Assembly: GCA_029213195.1 (NCBI GenBank)
Contig: JARGNI010000004.1
Coordinates: 124,001 to 188,000 of the forward strand
DNA from: Verrucomicrobiales bacterium
Lineage (GTDB): Bacteria > Verrucomicrobiota > Verrucomicrobiia > Verrucomicrobiales > DEV007
Length of the DNA: 64,000 nucleotides
Direction: 5' to 3'
Below, piece by piece: positions 17,356 to 27,000 of this stretch. The notes under the pieces were generated by a model that saw nothing but the letters and a program-made list of their open reading frames with translations, did not search any database and was not told the DNA's origin. A program made the position numbers and the translations under genes. Each line of letters starts with the position of its first letter. Positions within the stretch are counted from its first letter, which is position 1.

Positions 17356-17996
17356 GCTTCCAAACGATACGCACCCAGGATGGACGTCGAATCTCGAATC
17401 TCCCACTCATCCCCCAGTCCCAAGGACGTCGGCAGTTCCCCCTTCCGAAATCCCGCACCGATACTGACTCGCATGTCATAACGAGTCACCCGATTCACGA
17501 AAGGATCGAAGAAACAGGAAGCAAATCGAAAGAACGGGTAGCGAGCAGGTTCGGAAAAGACGAGACGCGAACATTCTCGATCGATAACATCGCCGAGACG
17601 CCGAAGATCTTCCGGTTCAAAATGATGTAGAAAGAGATTGGCGATGATACCTCGATCCCGGCTCGGATTCTCGCCGAGACCATCGAAGACATCGCTCTGT
17701 CTCCATCCCCACCGGGAAGGCCAGTTGCCAGGTCGAGAAATGAAATCCAGCCCGGTGACGGAAAGTCGCTCCACCTCCTCCTCGGAGAACATGGATACGA
17801 GATGTCCATCGCCGGCACCCACCTCAACCCATTCAGAAACGAGATCTTCCGGGGTCTCACGAATCTGACGAGCCACCCAGCGGTAGTTCCCCATGAACCC
17901 GTTGACGAGACGAAGGTCACGGCGACTGCGAATCGCCTCCGGATCATCGTCCGGAAGCGAGTCGAGAATCTCGGGGATGACGAGGCGCTCTTTCAA
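17322..17996 (-). CDS. Class I SAM-dependent methyltransferase
   Basis: 224 residues. Motif I is VEVGAGDGHLVSMF and the post-I acidic strand is VTGLDFI. ANLFLHHFEPEDL matches the motif seen in small-molecule methyltransferases. A hydrophobic segment near 150-165 (FFRFASCFFDPFV) suggests a membrane-near or lipid substrate. Its 3' end overlaps the FAD oxidoreductase start, and the sulfatase stop lies five bases upstream. The substrate is unknown. Confidence 0.78.
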   Translation of the reverse strand: MKERLVIPEILDSLPDDDPEAIRSRRDLRLVNGFMGNYRWVARQIRETPEDLVSEWVEVGAGDGHLVSMFSEEEVERLSVTGLDFISRPGNWPSRWGWRQSDVFDGLGENPSRDRGIIANLFLHHFEPEDLRRLGDVIDRECSRLVFSEPARYPFFRFASCFFDPFVNRVTRYDMRVSIGAGFRKGELPTSLGLGDEWEIRDSTSILGAYRLEAWRRVEKKSPS

Positions 17997-18001
17997 ACGC
18001 G

Positions 18002-19369
18002 CTACTTGTCGCCCTCCATGTCAGCTTCCATCTTCTTGCGAAACTCCAGCATCGCCTTCACCTGGTCGGGATGTTCCGAGGCAACGTTCGTGGTTTCCCC
18101 GACATCGTCCTTCAGATTCACGAGAAACAGCTTCCTGTCCTCTTTGCTGAGTTCTTTCACGCCCTCGGGCCGAACATTCTCGGCGACGTTACCGAGAAGC
18201 TTCCAGTCGCCATCGCGAACAACCCACTTCGCGTTGGCCGGATTGCCTCCCAATCGCCAGTAGAACTTCTCGTGAGGGGAGGCGGCATCTCCCTTTTTCA
18301 AAACCGGAAGAATCGATTTCCCATCGAGAACGTGATCGTCCGCAATCTCGACTCCAGCCATCTCGGCAAAGGTCGGAAACCAGTCCATCCCCGTCACCAT
18401 CTGATCCCGAACCTCACCTTGGGGAAGGTTTCCTGCCGGCCAGCTGATGACCGACGGGACACGAATCCCTCCCTCGAAGAGATTGCCCTTGTGACCTCGA
18501 TACGGACCTGCCGAACCTCCGCCCCCAAAGGTTCGCTCCTCTACGGAGTGACCATGATCCGATTGGAAAAGAACCACGGTGTTCTCTCGAATTCCGCTCT
18601 CCTCCAGGTGATCCAGCAATTCTCCGAGCAGATCATCCGTCGACGACATAAAGGCGGCATACTTGTCCCGAGGGTGCGGAAGGTCTTTGTAGTGCTCGCG
18701 CCACTTCGCGGTTCCCTGGAGTGGGTAGTGAGGCCAGTTGATCGCCCAGTAGACGAAGAACGGTCCCTCTTTCTCCTTGTCGATAAAACCTTTCAACTCC
18801 CGCACCATCGAGTCACCAAAATAGACCCCATCCTCCCAGATCTCGGTCCCATTTCTCCAGAGGTCGTGCCGATTCGGACCGTTCCAGTAAAAGAAGTGGG
18901 AGTAGTTGTCGATGCATCCCCCCATGTGACCGTACGAGTAATCGAAACCCTGCGCATTGGGCATCGTCTCCGGAGTGTATCCGAGGTGCCACTTCCCAAT
19001 ATGCCCGGTCGCGTAGCCACCACTCTTCAACAACTCGGCGATCGTCACTTTCTCGGTGGGCATTCCTGAATTTCCCTTCGCCGAAGAAACGTTCGCCGGA
19101 ACGCCCGCGCGAGCGGGCAATTGCCCGGTCAGCAATCCCGCCCTCGAAGCGGAACAGATCGCAGAAGGCGCATACATCTGCGTGAAGCGAACCCCGGTTT
19201 CCGCGAGTCGATCGATATTCGGCGTCGCCAGGTCCTCGGATCCATAGCAGTGGGCATCGACCGATCCCTGGTCATCCGTGTAGACGATAATAATGTTGGG
19301 CTTTTCCGCAGAGGAAACGAAATTCCACGGAGAGAGGGCCAAACAGGTGAGGAGAAGGAAGCAACGCAT
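18002..19369 (-). CDS. Exported arylsulfatase-type sulfatase with CxAxR active site
   Basis: 455 residues from the ATG at 19369; the signal peptide is MRCFLLLTCLALSPWNFVSS. The metal-binding opening is NIIIVYTDDQG. The formylglycine site reads ICSASRAGLLTG with Cys72, a CxAxR form of the usual CxPxR. Also present are GKWHLGY and FQSDHGHS. It would hydrolyse sulfate esters of polysaccharides in the periplasm after activation by a formylglycine-generating enzyme, which is not encoded here. First gene of a four-gene minus-strand set. Confidence 0.9.
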   Translation of the reverse strand: MRCFLLLTCLALSPWNFVSSAEKPNIIIVYTDDQGSVDAHCYGSEDLATPNIDRLAETGVRFTQMYAPSAICSASRAGLLTGQLPARAGVPANVSSAKGNSGMPTEKVTIAELLKSGGYATGHIGKWHLGYTPETMPNAQGFDYSYGHMGGCIDNYSHFFYWNGPNRHDLWRNGTEIWEDGVYFGDSMVRELKGFIDKEKEGPFFVYWAINWPHYPLQGTAKWREHYKDLPHPRDKYAAFMSSTDDLLGELLDHLEESGIRENTVVLFQSDHGHSVEERTFGGGGSAGPYRGHKGNLFEGGIRVPSVISWPAGNLPQGEVRDQMVTGMDWFPTFAEMAGVEIADDHVLDGKSILPVLKKGDAASPHEKFYWRLGGNPANAKWVVRDGDWKLLGNVAENVRPEGVKELSKEDRKLFLVNLKDDVGETTNVASEHPDQVKAMLEFRKKMEADMEGDK

Positions 19370-19557
19370 GAGATGAGTATCCACTCCCGGCTCTCCAACG
19401 ACAAGGGCACAAACACGGAATCGGAGAGGCCACCCTCCCAAATCCTGACATTGCGGTTTTCACCAAAGTCTGATACCCAGAGGACATGAAGTCCACGCTC
19501 TTCGGATTTCTCCCCCAGACCAAACCTTCCAGAATCCCCTCCCCGTAACCCATCCTG

Positions 19558-20589
19558 ATGCCCGACGACTATGCATTCATGGCGGAAGCCATTCGCGAAG
19601 GCGAGAAAGGACTCGGTCTCACCAGTCCGAACCCAGCCGTCGGAGCCATCGTCACTCGCGATAACGAGATCCTCGGACGCGGTTGGCATCGAGTTGCAGG
19701 AGGTCCGCATGCCGAGGTCGAAGCCATTCAGGACGGAGAAAAGATTCATGGGACCGGATCCTTGGAAGGGGCGACGATCTACGTCACCCTTGAACCCTGC
19801 TCGACGACCGGGCGAACTCCTCCCTGTGTCGAAGCCATCCAGAAAGCCGGAATCCAGCGAGTCGTGGTGGGATCGACCGATCCCAACCCTGACCACGCGG
19901 GCGCCGGTTTCGCAATTCTTCGCGAAGCAGGCATCGAAGTCGTCACCGGCGTCCTCGAGGAAGAGGCCGATCATCTTCTCCGCTATTTTCGAAGCCGGGT
20001 CGAACGAGGTCGCCCCTGGGTCATTGCCAAGTCTGCGATCACCCTCGACGGGCGAACCACCCTCGAACCGGGAGCGGGCCAGTGGATCTCCAGCCCCGAA
20101 TCGCGAGAGGATGTCCAGAAATGGCGCAGGCAGTGCGATGCCATACTCGTCGGCGGACAGTCGTTTCGCACCGACAATCCCCAACTGACTCTCCGCGGAC
20201 CCTACGCCGAAGGTCGAACCCAACCCCTCCGGGTCGTCTTCACCTCCGACGAAAATCTGCCCCAGGATTTCCATCTCTTTACCGACGAGTTCAAAGATCG
20301 AACCCGGATTCACCGAGGCATCTCTCTCGCCAAGTCTCTCACTTCCCTCGCCGAAGAGGGGGTAAATGCGGTCATGCTGGAGTCCGGGGGGCGCCTCCTC
20401 GGGCACGCTCTTTCCGAAGGGCTCGTCGATGAGGTCATCCTGTATCTGGCTCCACGTCTCGGCGGCGGATCCTCACGCTTGCTTCCGACCGACTCGGTCA
20501 TGGCACAACTGGAGAGAATCGAGAGCACCTCCATCGGTCCCGATCTCCGCATCCGTGGCAGGGTGAAAGAAAGCCGACGCCTCTTCTGA
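19558..20589 (+). CDS. ribD: Bifunctional riboflavin deaminase/reductase
   Basis: 343 residues. The N-terminal deaminase has zinc ligands in GGPHAEVEAI and TLEPCSTTGRTPPCVEAI. The C-terminal reductase (about 145-343) includes KSAITLDGRTTLEPGAGQWIS and GVNAVMLESGGRLLGHAL. It carries out two consecutive steps of riboflavin synthesis. The gene stands alone: no other rib genes are adjacent and I saw no FMN riboswitch in the 188 bases upstream. Confidence 0.94.
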   Translation: MPDDYAFMAEAIREGEKGLGLTSPNPAVGAIVTRDNEILGRGWHRVAGGPHAEVEAIQDGEKIHGTGSLEGATIYVTLEPCSTTGRTPPCVEAIQKAGIQRVVVGSTDPNPDHAGAGFAILREAGIEVVTGVLEEEADHLLRYFRSRVERGRPWVIAKSAITLDGRTTLEPGAGQWISSPESREDVQKWRRQCDAILVGGQSFRTDNPQLTLRGPYAEGRTQPLRVVFTSDENLPQDFHLFTDEFKDRTRIHRGISLAKSLTSLAEEGVNAVMLESGGRLLGHALSEGLVDEVILYLAPRLGGGSSRLLPTDSVMAQLERIESTSIGPDLRIRGRVKESRRLF

Positions 20590-20683
20590 TCCCTCGCCCT
20601 CGGGAACCGATGCGGAGGTGACAGAATCCTCACAGCCGATATACCAAGTTGTCGAAAACCGCTTCTGCATCTATCTCTTTGCC

Positions 20684-21877
20684 ATGAAACCATTGGTTCC
20701 TTTTCTGCTCCTCATCTTCTCATGGTTTCCCTTGGCAGCGCAGGACCTCGTCGCCCAACCGACGCCTGCCCCTATCGCAGAAATCAATGATGCGACCGCT
20801 TTCCTCGCCGGGACGGAATTGCCTCATCAAACGGATCATCCTCTCGCCGCGACGATGACGTGGAAGGGCCACTGTGATCAAATGAATCGAGAGTTCGGGA
20901 GCCACCGAGAGCGAGTTCTCAGTCCCATGAGCGAATGGTCCCACAAAGAGATCGACAGCCATCTCGTCTCCGGCACCACCGTCCGCTATCTCTTTTCGGG
21001 TCCCGATATCCTGCACGCTTTTCACATGTTCCCCACCGCCGACATCTTCGTAATGTGCGGCCTCGAACCGGTCGGAGAAATCCCCCAGCTTTCGGATCTC
21101 TCCACCGCCACCGAAGGCCGGGCCCTCGCGGAAGTCCGCAACGCTCTCGGCGAGATCATCAATTTCTCCTTCTTCCGCACCAAGGACATGAAGGAAGACC
21201 TCAAGTTCGCGACCTTTCATGGCACCACCCCCATCATGATGATCTTCCTCAATCGGTCGGGACAATACATCAAGGGGATCGAATTTCTCACACTGAACAA
21301 GGACGGAACCCTCACCTCGCAGGGACTCGAATCCGAGGGCGCCGATGGAGTGAAGATCGATTTCGGCCCGCTTCGCCTCGATCAGCAAAAGACGCTCTAC
21401 TATTTCTCCTCCGACCTTTCGAATGGTGGGTTTGCGAAATCCGGTTTCGAAGCCTGGCTGGAAACCCTTCCCAAGGGCAATGCCTATCTCAAGGCCGCCT
21501 CCTTCCTGATGCACTCGAGTTGGTTCAGCGAGGTCCGCGATCATCTTCTGACGCACAGCTTCCAGGTCGTGCAGGACGATTCCGGGATTCCTTTTCGACA
21601 CTTCCCTGCTGGCACCTGGGATGCCCTGCTCTACGGGACCTATACCGGGCCCATCGATCTTTTCGAAGAATACTACCAGGCCGATCTCCGCACCGCCTAC
21701 CAGCGAAAGGTGAGCCCGCTACCCTTCGGCACCGGATACAAATGGAGACCCGGGGAATCCAACCTCATGCGAATGATCAATCCCTCACTCGTACCGGAGC
21801 AAGAGCCTCCAGCTCCGGCCCCAGCAACTCCCGAGACAGATCCACCCAGCCCCGCTTCGGAAGATCCCGCAGTCTAA
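20684..21877 (+). CDS. Secreted protein of unknown function
   Basis: 397 residues from the ATG at 20684; the frame is open from 20618 but the signal peptide (MKPLVPFLLLIFSWFPLAAQ) fixes the start. The mature part has no motif I recognise. Features include GTTVRYLFSGPDILHAFHMFPTADIFVMC and a Pro/Ala-rich tail (PAPAPATPETDPPSPASED). The pattern resembles conserved exported proteins of Verrucomicrobiota without assigned function. It lies 94 bases after ribD and 132 bases before the Bat-like operon. Confidence 0.75.
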   Translation: MKPLVPFLLLIFSWFPLAAQDLVAQPTPAPIAEINDATAFLAGTELPHQTDHPLAATMTWKGHCDQMNREFGSHRERVLSPMSEWSHKEIDSHLVSGTTVRYLFSGPDILHAFHMFPTADIFVMCGLEPVGEIPQLSDLSTATEGRALAEVRNALGEIINFSFFRTKDMKEDLKFATFHGTTPIMMIFLNRSGQYIKGIEFLTLNKDGTLTSQGLESEGADGVKIDFGPLRLDQQKTLYYFSSDLSNGGFAKSGFEAWLETLPKGNAYLKAASFLMHSSWFSEVRDHLLTHSFQVVQDDSGIPFRHFPAGTWDALLYGTYTGPIDLFEEYYQADLRTAYQRKVSPLPFGTGYKWRPGESNLMRMINPSLVPEQEPPAPAPATPETDPPSPASEDPAV

Positions 21878-22009
21878 ACCTGTTCCCGAGCTTGAGGAAC
21901 GGGGCCACGGCAAACCCGACACGATCGACAACCCTTCTCCATCCGGGTTTTTTCAAACGCGAAAACGTCCTCGCGTGGATTCTGAAAACGTGTCAGATTT
22001 GACGCTGTT

Positions 22010-24037
22010 GTGAGTTTTCTCTTCCCGCTCTATCTGCTCGGTGCCGCCGCTCTCGCGATCCCGATCCTGCTGCATTTGCGGAGAAGACCCCCGAAAGAAC
22101 ATATCGAGTTCAGTTCTCACCTCTTCCTCGAGAAAACTCCCGAGCGCCTCACGAGACGGACCCGACTCGAAAAGCTCCTTCTTCTCGCGCTTCGCTGTCT
22201 CGCGATTCTCCTTCTTGCCTTTGCCTTTGGACGACCCTACCTGCCCTCGTGGGGCGAAGCCGCCCAGGTCGACTCCATCACCCGGGCCGTCATCCTCCTC
22301 GATCGAAGCGCCTCACTGCAACGGGAAGACCTCTGGCAACAGTCCATCGAAGCCGCTGTGGAAGCGGTCGAGCTCTACGACAGCGGAGACGAAGTCGCCT
22401 TCGCCGTGTTCGATGAAAGCTTTGCCCTGGTTGCGGATTTCCCGGCCTGGGCAACGCTCGGGAAAAGCGGCCGCAAGTCGGCCCTGAAATCTTTCGCCGA
22501 CGACGCGGAGTCTCCCTCCTGGCTGGGAACCGATCTGGGGGATGCCATGACGGCGGCTGCCGATCTCCTCGTTTCAGCGGACTCCGATCGCCCCGCCGGT
22601 CGACGCGAAGTCGTCGTGATCAGTGACTTTCAGGACGGAGCACGTCGCACCGAGCTGCAATCCGCCGCGTGGCCCGAGGAAGTTCTCGTTCGCCCCGTCA
22701 AGATTGCGGCGAGTGAGCCCGCCAACCTCACGCTCAACCTCGCCGCCACGCCCCCTCGAGCCAATGTCGAAGACGCCGAAGTCTACCGAGTCCGCGTCCG
22801 CAACGCTGAAGAATCGGAGGAAACCCAGGCCACGCTCTCCTGGAAAGGATTTCCGGATACCTCCCTGCCGGTCACTGTCGCCCCGGGGACCAGTCGTATC
22901 GTCACCTCGGCTCCTCGTCCCGAGGGAGCGGAAGAGGGCATTCTCGTCATCGAGGGAGACGACCACCCCTTCGACAACGAGATCTATGTTTCTCCCGTCC
23001 AGGCTCGCCCACTCCGGATCCTCTTTCTTTCGGAGGACGGAATCGCTGAAACAGCGGGGTCTCCCCTCTTCTATCTCCAACGTGCCTTGCAGCCCACCCC
23101 GATCCTCGAACCTCGCCTCATCGCAGCCGAAGAACTCTCCGAAGAGACGCTGGAAAAGAGCGACGTCATCATTGTCGCGGACGCCTGGAAAAAGGAAACT
23201 GGGCTCCAGCTCGCAGCTTTTGCCGAGAAGGGCGGCCTCGTCATTGCCCTGCCTTCCGAAAAAGCCTCGCCGGATACATTCACTCACCTCACTGGGAATG
23301 ATTCCTGGAAACTCAGTGAAGCGAGTGTCGATGACTACGCCCTCCTCGCGGATCTCAACTTCGATCACCCCGTGCTCCAACCCTTCGCCCGAGCGCAGAT
23401 CCGGGATTTTACGAAGGTTCGATTCTGGAAACATCGCCTTCTCGAACTTCCCAACGAACCGGAAGAAGAAACTCGCGTCCTCGCGACCTTCGATGGTGAA
23501 AGCCCTGCCCTGATCGAGCGAACCCAGGGAGAAGGGGCACTGTTTGTATTCTTGTCAGGATGGGAACCCCAGGAAAGCCAACTCGCCCTTTCCTCCAAGT
23601 TCGTTCCCCTGCTTTTCTCCCTTTTCGAACACAGCGGATTCAGCATCCGCTCCGCCGCCACTCTTTATGTTGGCGAAACCGATCGGGAGAAACCGGGGTT
23701 CTATACTCGTGGAGAAGAAGGAGGACTCGTGGAAGCCATCAATCTCGAACCGACTGAAGGAAACGTTTCCCCGTTCGACCCAGCCGTCGTTTTCCCAGAC
23801 TGGGGAATCCCTCTCGTCGATGAAGAGGCCGAGAGGCAGAAACAGAATCTCACCGAAGCCCAACTCGCCCGTCTTGCCTCCGAAGAAAAAGAAGAGAACC
23901 AGAAACTCTGGAAATGGCTCATCCTCGGGGCACTGATTCTGCTCCTGATCGAGTCGATCCTGTCAGGCCGACCTTTCGGCAAAAGCCGTGGACGCACCCG
24001 ACGTGACCCTGCTCCTGCTGCCACTCCGGCAACGTAA
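22010..24037 (+). CDS. BatA-domain / VWA-domain membrane protein
   Basis: 675 residues from a GTG start (MSFLFPLYLLGAAALAIPIL), the standard BatA opening. Residues 1-75 are the BatA domain with two membrane segments around a basic loop (HLRRRPPKEHIEF). Residues about 90-220 are a von Willebrand A domain with MIDAS motif DRSAS. A beta-rich middle part and a C-terminal membrane helix (about 628-645) follow, so the bulk faces the periplasm. Such proteins are usually encoded with a MoxR ATPase and a DUF58 protein; neither is adjacent. First gene of a five-gene plus-strand operon. Confidence 0.85.
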   Translation: MSFLFPLYLLGAAALAIPILLHLRRRPPKEHIEFSSHLFLEKTPERLTRRTRLEKLLLLALRCLAILLLAFAFGRPYLPSWGEAAQVDSITRAVILLDRSASLQREDLWQQSIEAAVEAVELYDSGDEVAFAVFDESFALVADFPAWATLGKSGRKSALKSFADDAESPSWLGTDLGDAMTAAADLLVSADSDRPAGRREVVVISDFQDGARRTELQSAAWPEEVLVRPVKIAASEPANLTLNLAATPPRANVEDAEVYRVRVRNAEESEETQATLSWKGFPDTSLPVTVAPGTSRIVTSAPRPEGAEEGILVIEGDDHPFDNEIYVSPVQARPLRILFLSEDGIAETAGSPLFYLQRALQPTPILEPRLIAAEELSEETLEKSDVIIVADAWKKETGLQLAAFAEKGGLVIALPSEKASPDTFTHLTGNDSWKLSEASVDDYALLADLNFDHPVLQPFARAQIRDFTKVRFWKHRLLELPNEPEEETRVLATFDGESPALIERTQGEGALFVFLSGWEPQESQLALSSKFVPLLFSLFEHSGFSIRSAATLYVGETDREKPGFYTRGEEGGLVEAINLEPTEGNVSPFDPAVVFPDWGIPLVDEEAERQKQNLTEAQLARLASEEKEENQKLWKWLILGALILLLIESILSGRPFGKSRGRTRRDPAPAATPAT

Positions 24038-24049
24038 CCACTCATCCTC

Positions 24050-27000
24050 ATGATCGAAAAACTGCTCGCTTCTTGCCTCCGACCTGTTCTCGACGCCGAG
24101 ATTCAGCTCCGTCGGCGACGCATCATCACGAGTCTATTGCTTTTCGGAACGGTGGTCTTCCTCGGACTCCTGGCCTTGGCGAAATGGCAGGGCTACTGGT
24201 CCTGGGAGGTCATCTTTGCCGCCCTTGGCGGGATCGCCCTCGTCGGATTGATCGCCCTCGTCCGCGCCGGGAGAGATCCCGATTGGAAGGCGATGGCCCG
24301 CAAGATCGAGGATCACCACCCCGATCTCAATACCGCACTGCTCACAGCTCTCGACCAGAAGCCCGATGCCGACGGGAATCTCGGTTATCTCCAGCGCCGC
24401 CTCCTCTCCGAGGTTTCCGAACACGCCGTCCGAAACCGCTGGGTTCGAAATGTCTCGGGAAAACGGCTCCGGCTCGCCGCGTGGGGACAATTTGCTTCCG
24501 TGATCGGTTTCGTTCTTTCCGTTTGGTTCCTTCTTGGATTTGCCCCCGGGGCCAGGACCCTGCTTCCTGAACCCGGCATCACCGGGGTCGAAGAACCGAA
24601 GCCGGCTGTTCCCGAAATCCAGCTCAGCGTCTCACCTGGAGATGTGGAGTTGGAAAAAGGCTCTCGACTCATCGTCGAAGGAAGCTTTTCGGGTCGAGCT
24701 CCCGCAGCAGCCCAATTAATTCTGCAGACCGAAGAAGGGGAAAAATCCATCCCGATGAATGTCGGTCTCGATGACAATGTTTTCTCCGCCCTGATTCCCC
24801 GTGTCGATGTCCCGGGCAACTACCAGGTCCGCTACGAGGGGAAAAACTCGGAGAGCTACGAAATCGAAGTCTTCGAGCTCCCCAAGCTGGTACAGGCGGA
24901 TGTGACGGTCACTCCCCCCGCCTTTCTCGAAAAGGAACCCGAAACGATCGAAGACACCCGAAAGTTCACGGTCATGGAGGGTTCCCGTCTCGACTGGAGT
25001 CTTCGGGTCAACAAACCCATCGAAGCGGGAGAGCTCTTTGGCGAAGATGAAACCTCCATCCCTCTCGCACCAAGCAAGGAGGACCCCACGCTTCTCGTCG
25101 CCACCCAGGTTCCCACCAAAAGCCAACGCTACCGGGTGCACCTGGTCGACAACAAGGACCGTGCCAATCGCCGCCCCCCCTGGATCACCGTAAACGTGAA
25201 GCGCAACCAGGCTCCCAAGCTCAAGCTTCTCTTCCCCGGAAAAGACTTCGAAGTCTCCGCGGTTCAGGAACTCCCCCTCGAGGCTGAGGTCTGGGACGAC
25301 GTAAAGGTCGAATCCGTCGGCTATGCCTATCAATTTGGAGAAAAGGAAACCGTTGTGACGATCTCCTCCGATCCCCTCATCGGCGAGAAGAAGCATGTCG
25401 TCACCGAAAAGCTCGATCTCGAACCTCTCGGCGCCGAGCCGCGAGATCTCATCACCTACTATTTCTGGGCTGAGGACCGCGACAACGACGGAAATATCCG
25501 CCGCACCACCAGCGATATGTTTTTTGCCGAAGTCCGGTTTTTCGAGGAGATCATCCGAGAAGGAGCTCCTCAACAAGGCAGCCCGGGTGAGGGTGGCGGC
25601 GAGTCCGAAGAACTTCTCAAGCTTCAGAAAGAGGTCATCAACGCCGCCTGGAAGCTGCGGCGGGATCACGATCTCGGGAAGGCTTTCGATCTTCTCGTTT
25701 CCGATGTCGAGGTGGTGGCCGAATCCCAGGGGGTCGTCCTCGGAATGATCCAACCCGTCATCGAGGAAACAGAAGATCCGGAACTGAAGAAAATTTTTCT
25801 CGAGGCCCAGGCTCTCATGCAACAGGCGGAGTCGGAATTCGTTCTCGTCGTTGAAAAAGAGGATGGTGACCTGATTTCCCCGGCTCACCAGACCGCTCGC
25901 TCGGTCTTCGCAAAACTCATCGAAGCCCGCTCTCGCGAACAGGAGATCTCCATGTCGAAGAGCCAACAGGGCAGTGGTTCGCAGCAGGAGCAACAGCGGA
26001 ACATGAATCTCGAGCTGGAGCAGAAGGAGCTCAAATACGAAGAGCAGTCCCAGGCGCAGATGGAGCAGCAGACTGCCGAGCAGAAAGAGAATCTCGCTGT
26101 CCTCAGTCGCCTCAAGGAGCTCGCCCGCCGCCAGGAAGCGATCGCCGAAAAAATCAAGGAGTTGGAAAACCAGCTCCAGGATGCGGACGAGGAGGAAAAG
26201 GCCGAGATCGAACGCCAGCTCAAGCGACTCGAAGAGGAGCAGCGAGAGCTCCTGCGGGAAGCCGATGATCTTTCCGAGAGGATGGATTCCGAAGAGAACC
26301 GCGCCAACATGACCGAAGAACGGGAGCAGTTGGAGAAAACCCGGGAGAATATTCAGGACACCGCAGAAGAGCTCAGCGAAGGCAACCTCGCCGATGCAGC
26401 CAACTCCGCGACTCGAGCCTCGCGAGAACTCAACGAAATCGAGGAAGAATTTCGCGAGCGCACCTCTCGGCAGTTTGCCGAAGAAATGCGGGGCATGCGG
26501 GACAAGGCTCGCGAACTGGCCGAAGCCCAGGAAGAGTTGGGAAAAGAGCTGGCTGATCTCAACGCCACCGACGCCGATGATCCTTACACCGCAGAGAGCC
26601 AGAAGAAACGCGGAGAGCTGGCCCAGCAGATTACCGCCGAAGCTCGCGAGCTGAGTGATCTCATCAATGAAATGAAACAGCTCAGCGAGGATTCCGAAAC
26701 CTCCGAGCCGATTCTTTCCGATGCCCTCTACGAGGCGATCCGCAACACGATCACCAGCGGAACCGAGGAGTCCCTCCAGGAAGCTCGCGATATGACCTTC
26801 TACAATCGCCCCGAGCAGGCTCTCGCCTCCCAGCAGGCGGCGGCACGAGGAATCGAGCAACTCAAAGAGGCCGTCGAAGAAGCGGCCGACAAGGTGCTCG
26901 GCAACGAAGCGGATGCCCTCCGTCTTGCGCGCTCCGAACTGGATCGTCTCATTGAAGACAGCCAGAAAGAAGCCGAGAGACTCGCCCAACAGAATGGTCA

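Noticed and set aside
19486-19548. 20-codon frame before ribD as a leader peptide
   Set aside because: It has no regulatory codon run, and neither a paired hairpin nor a riboswitch was recognised.
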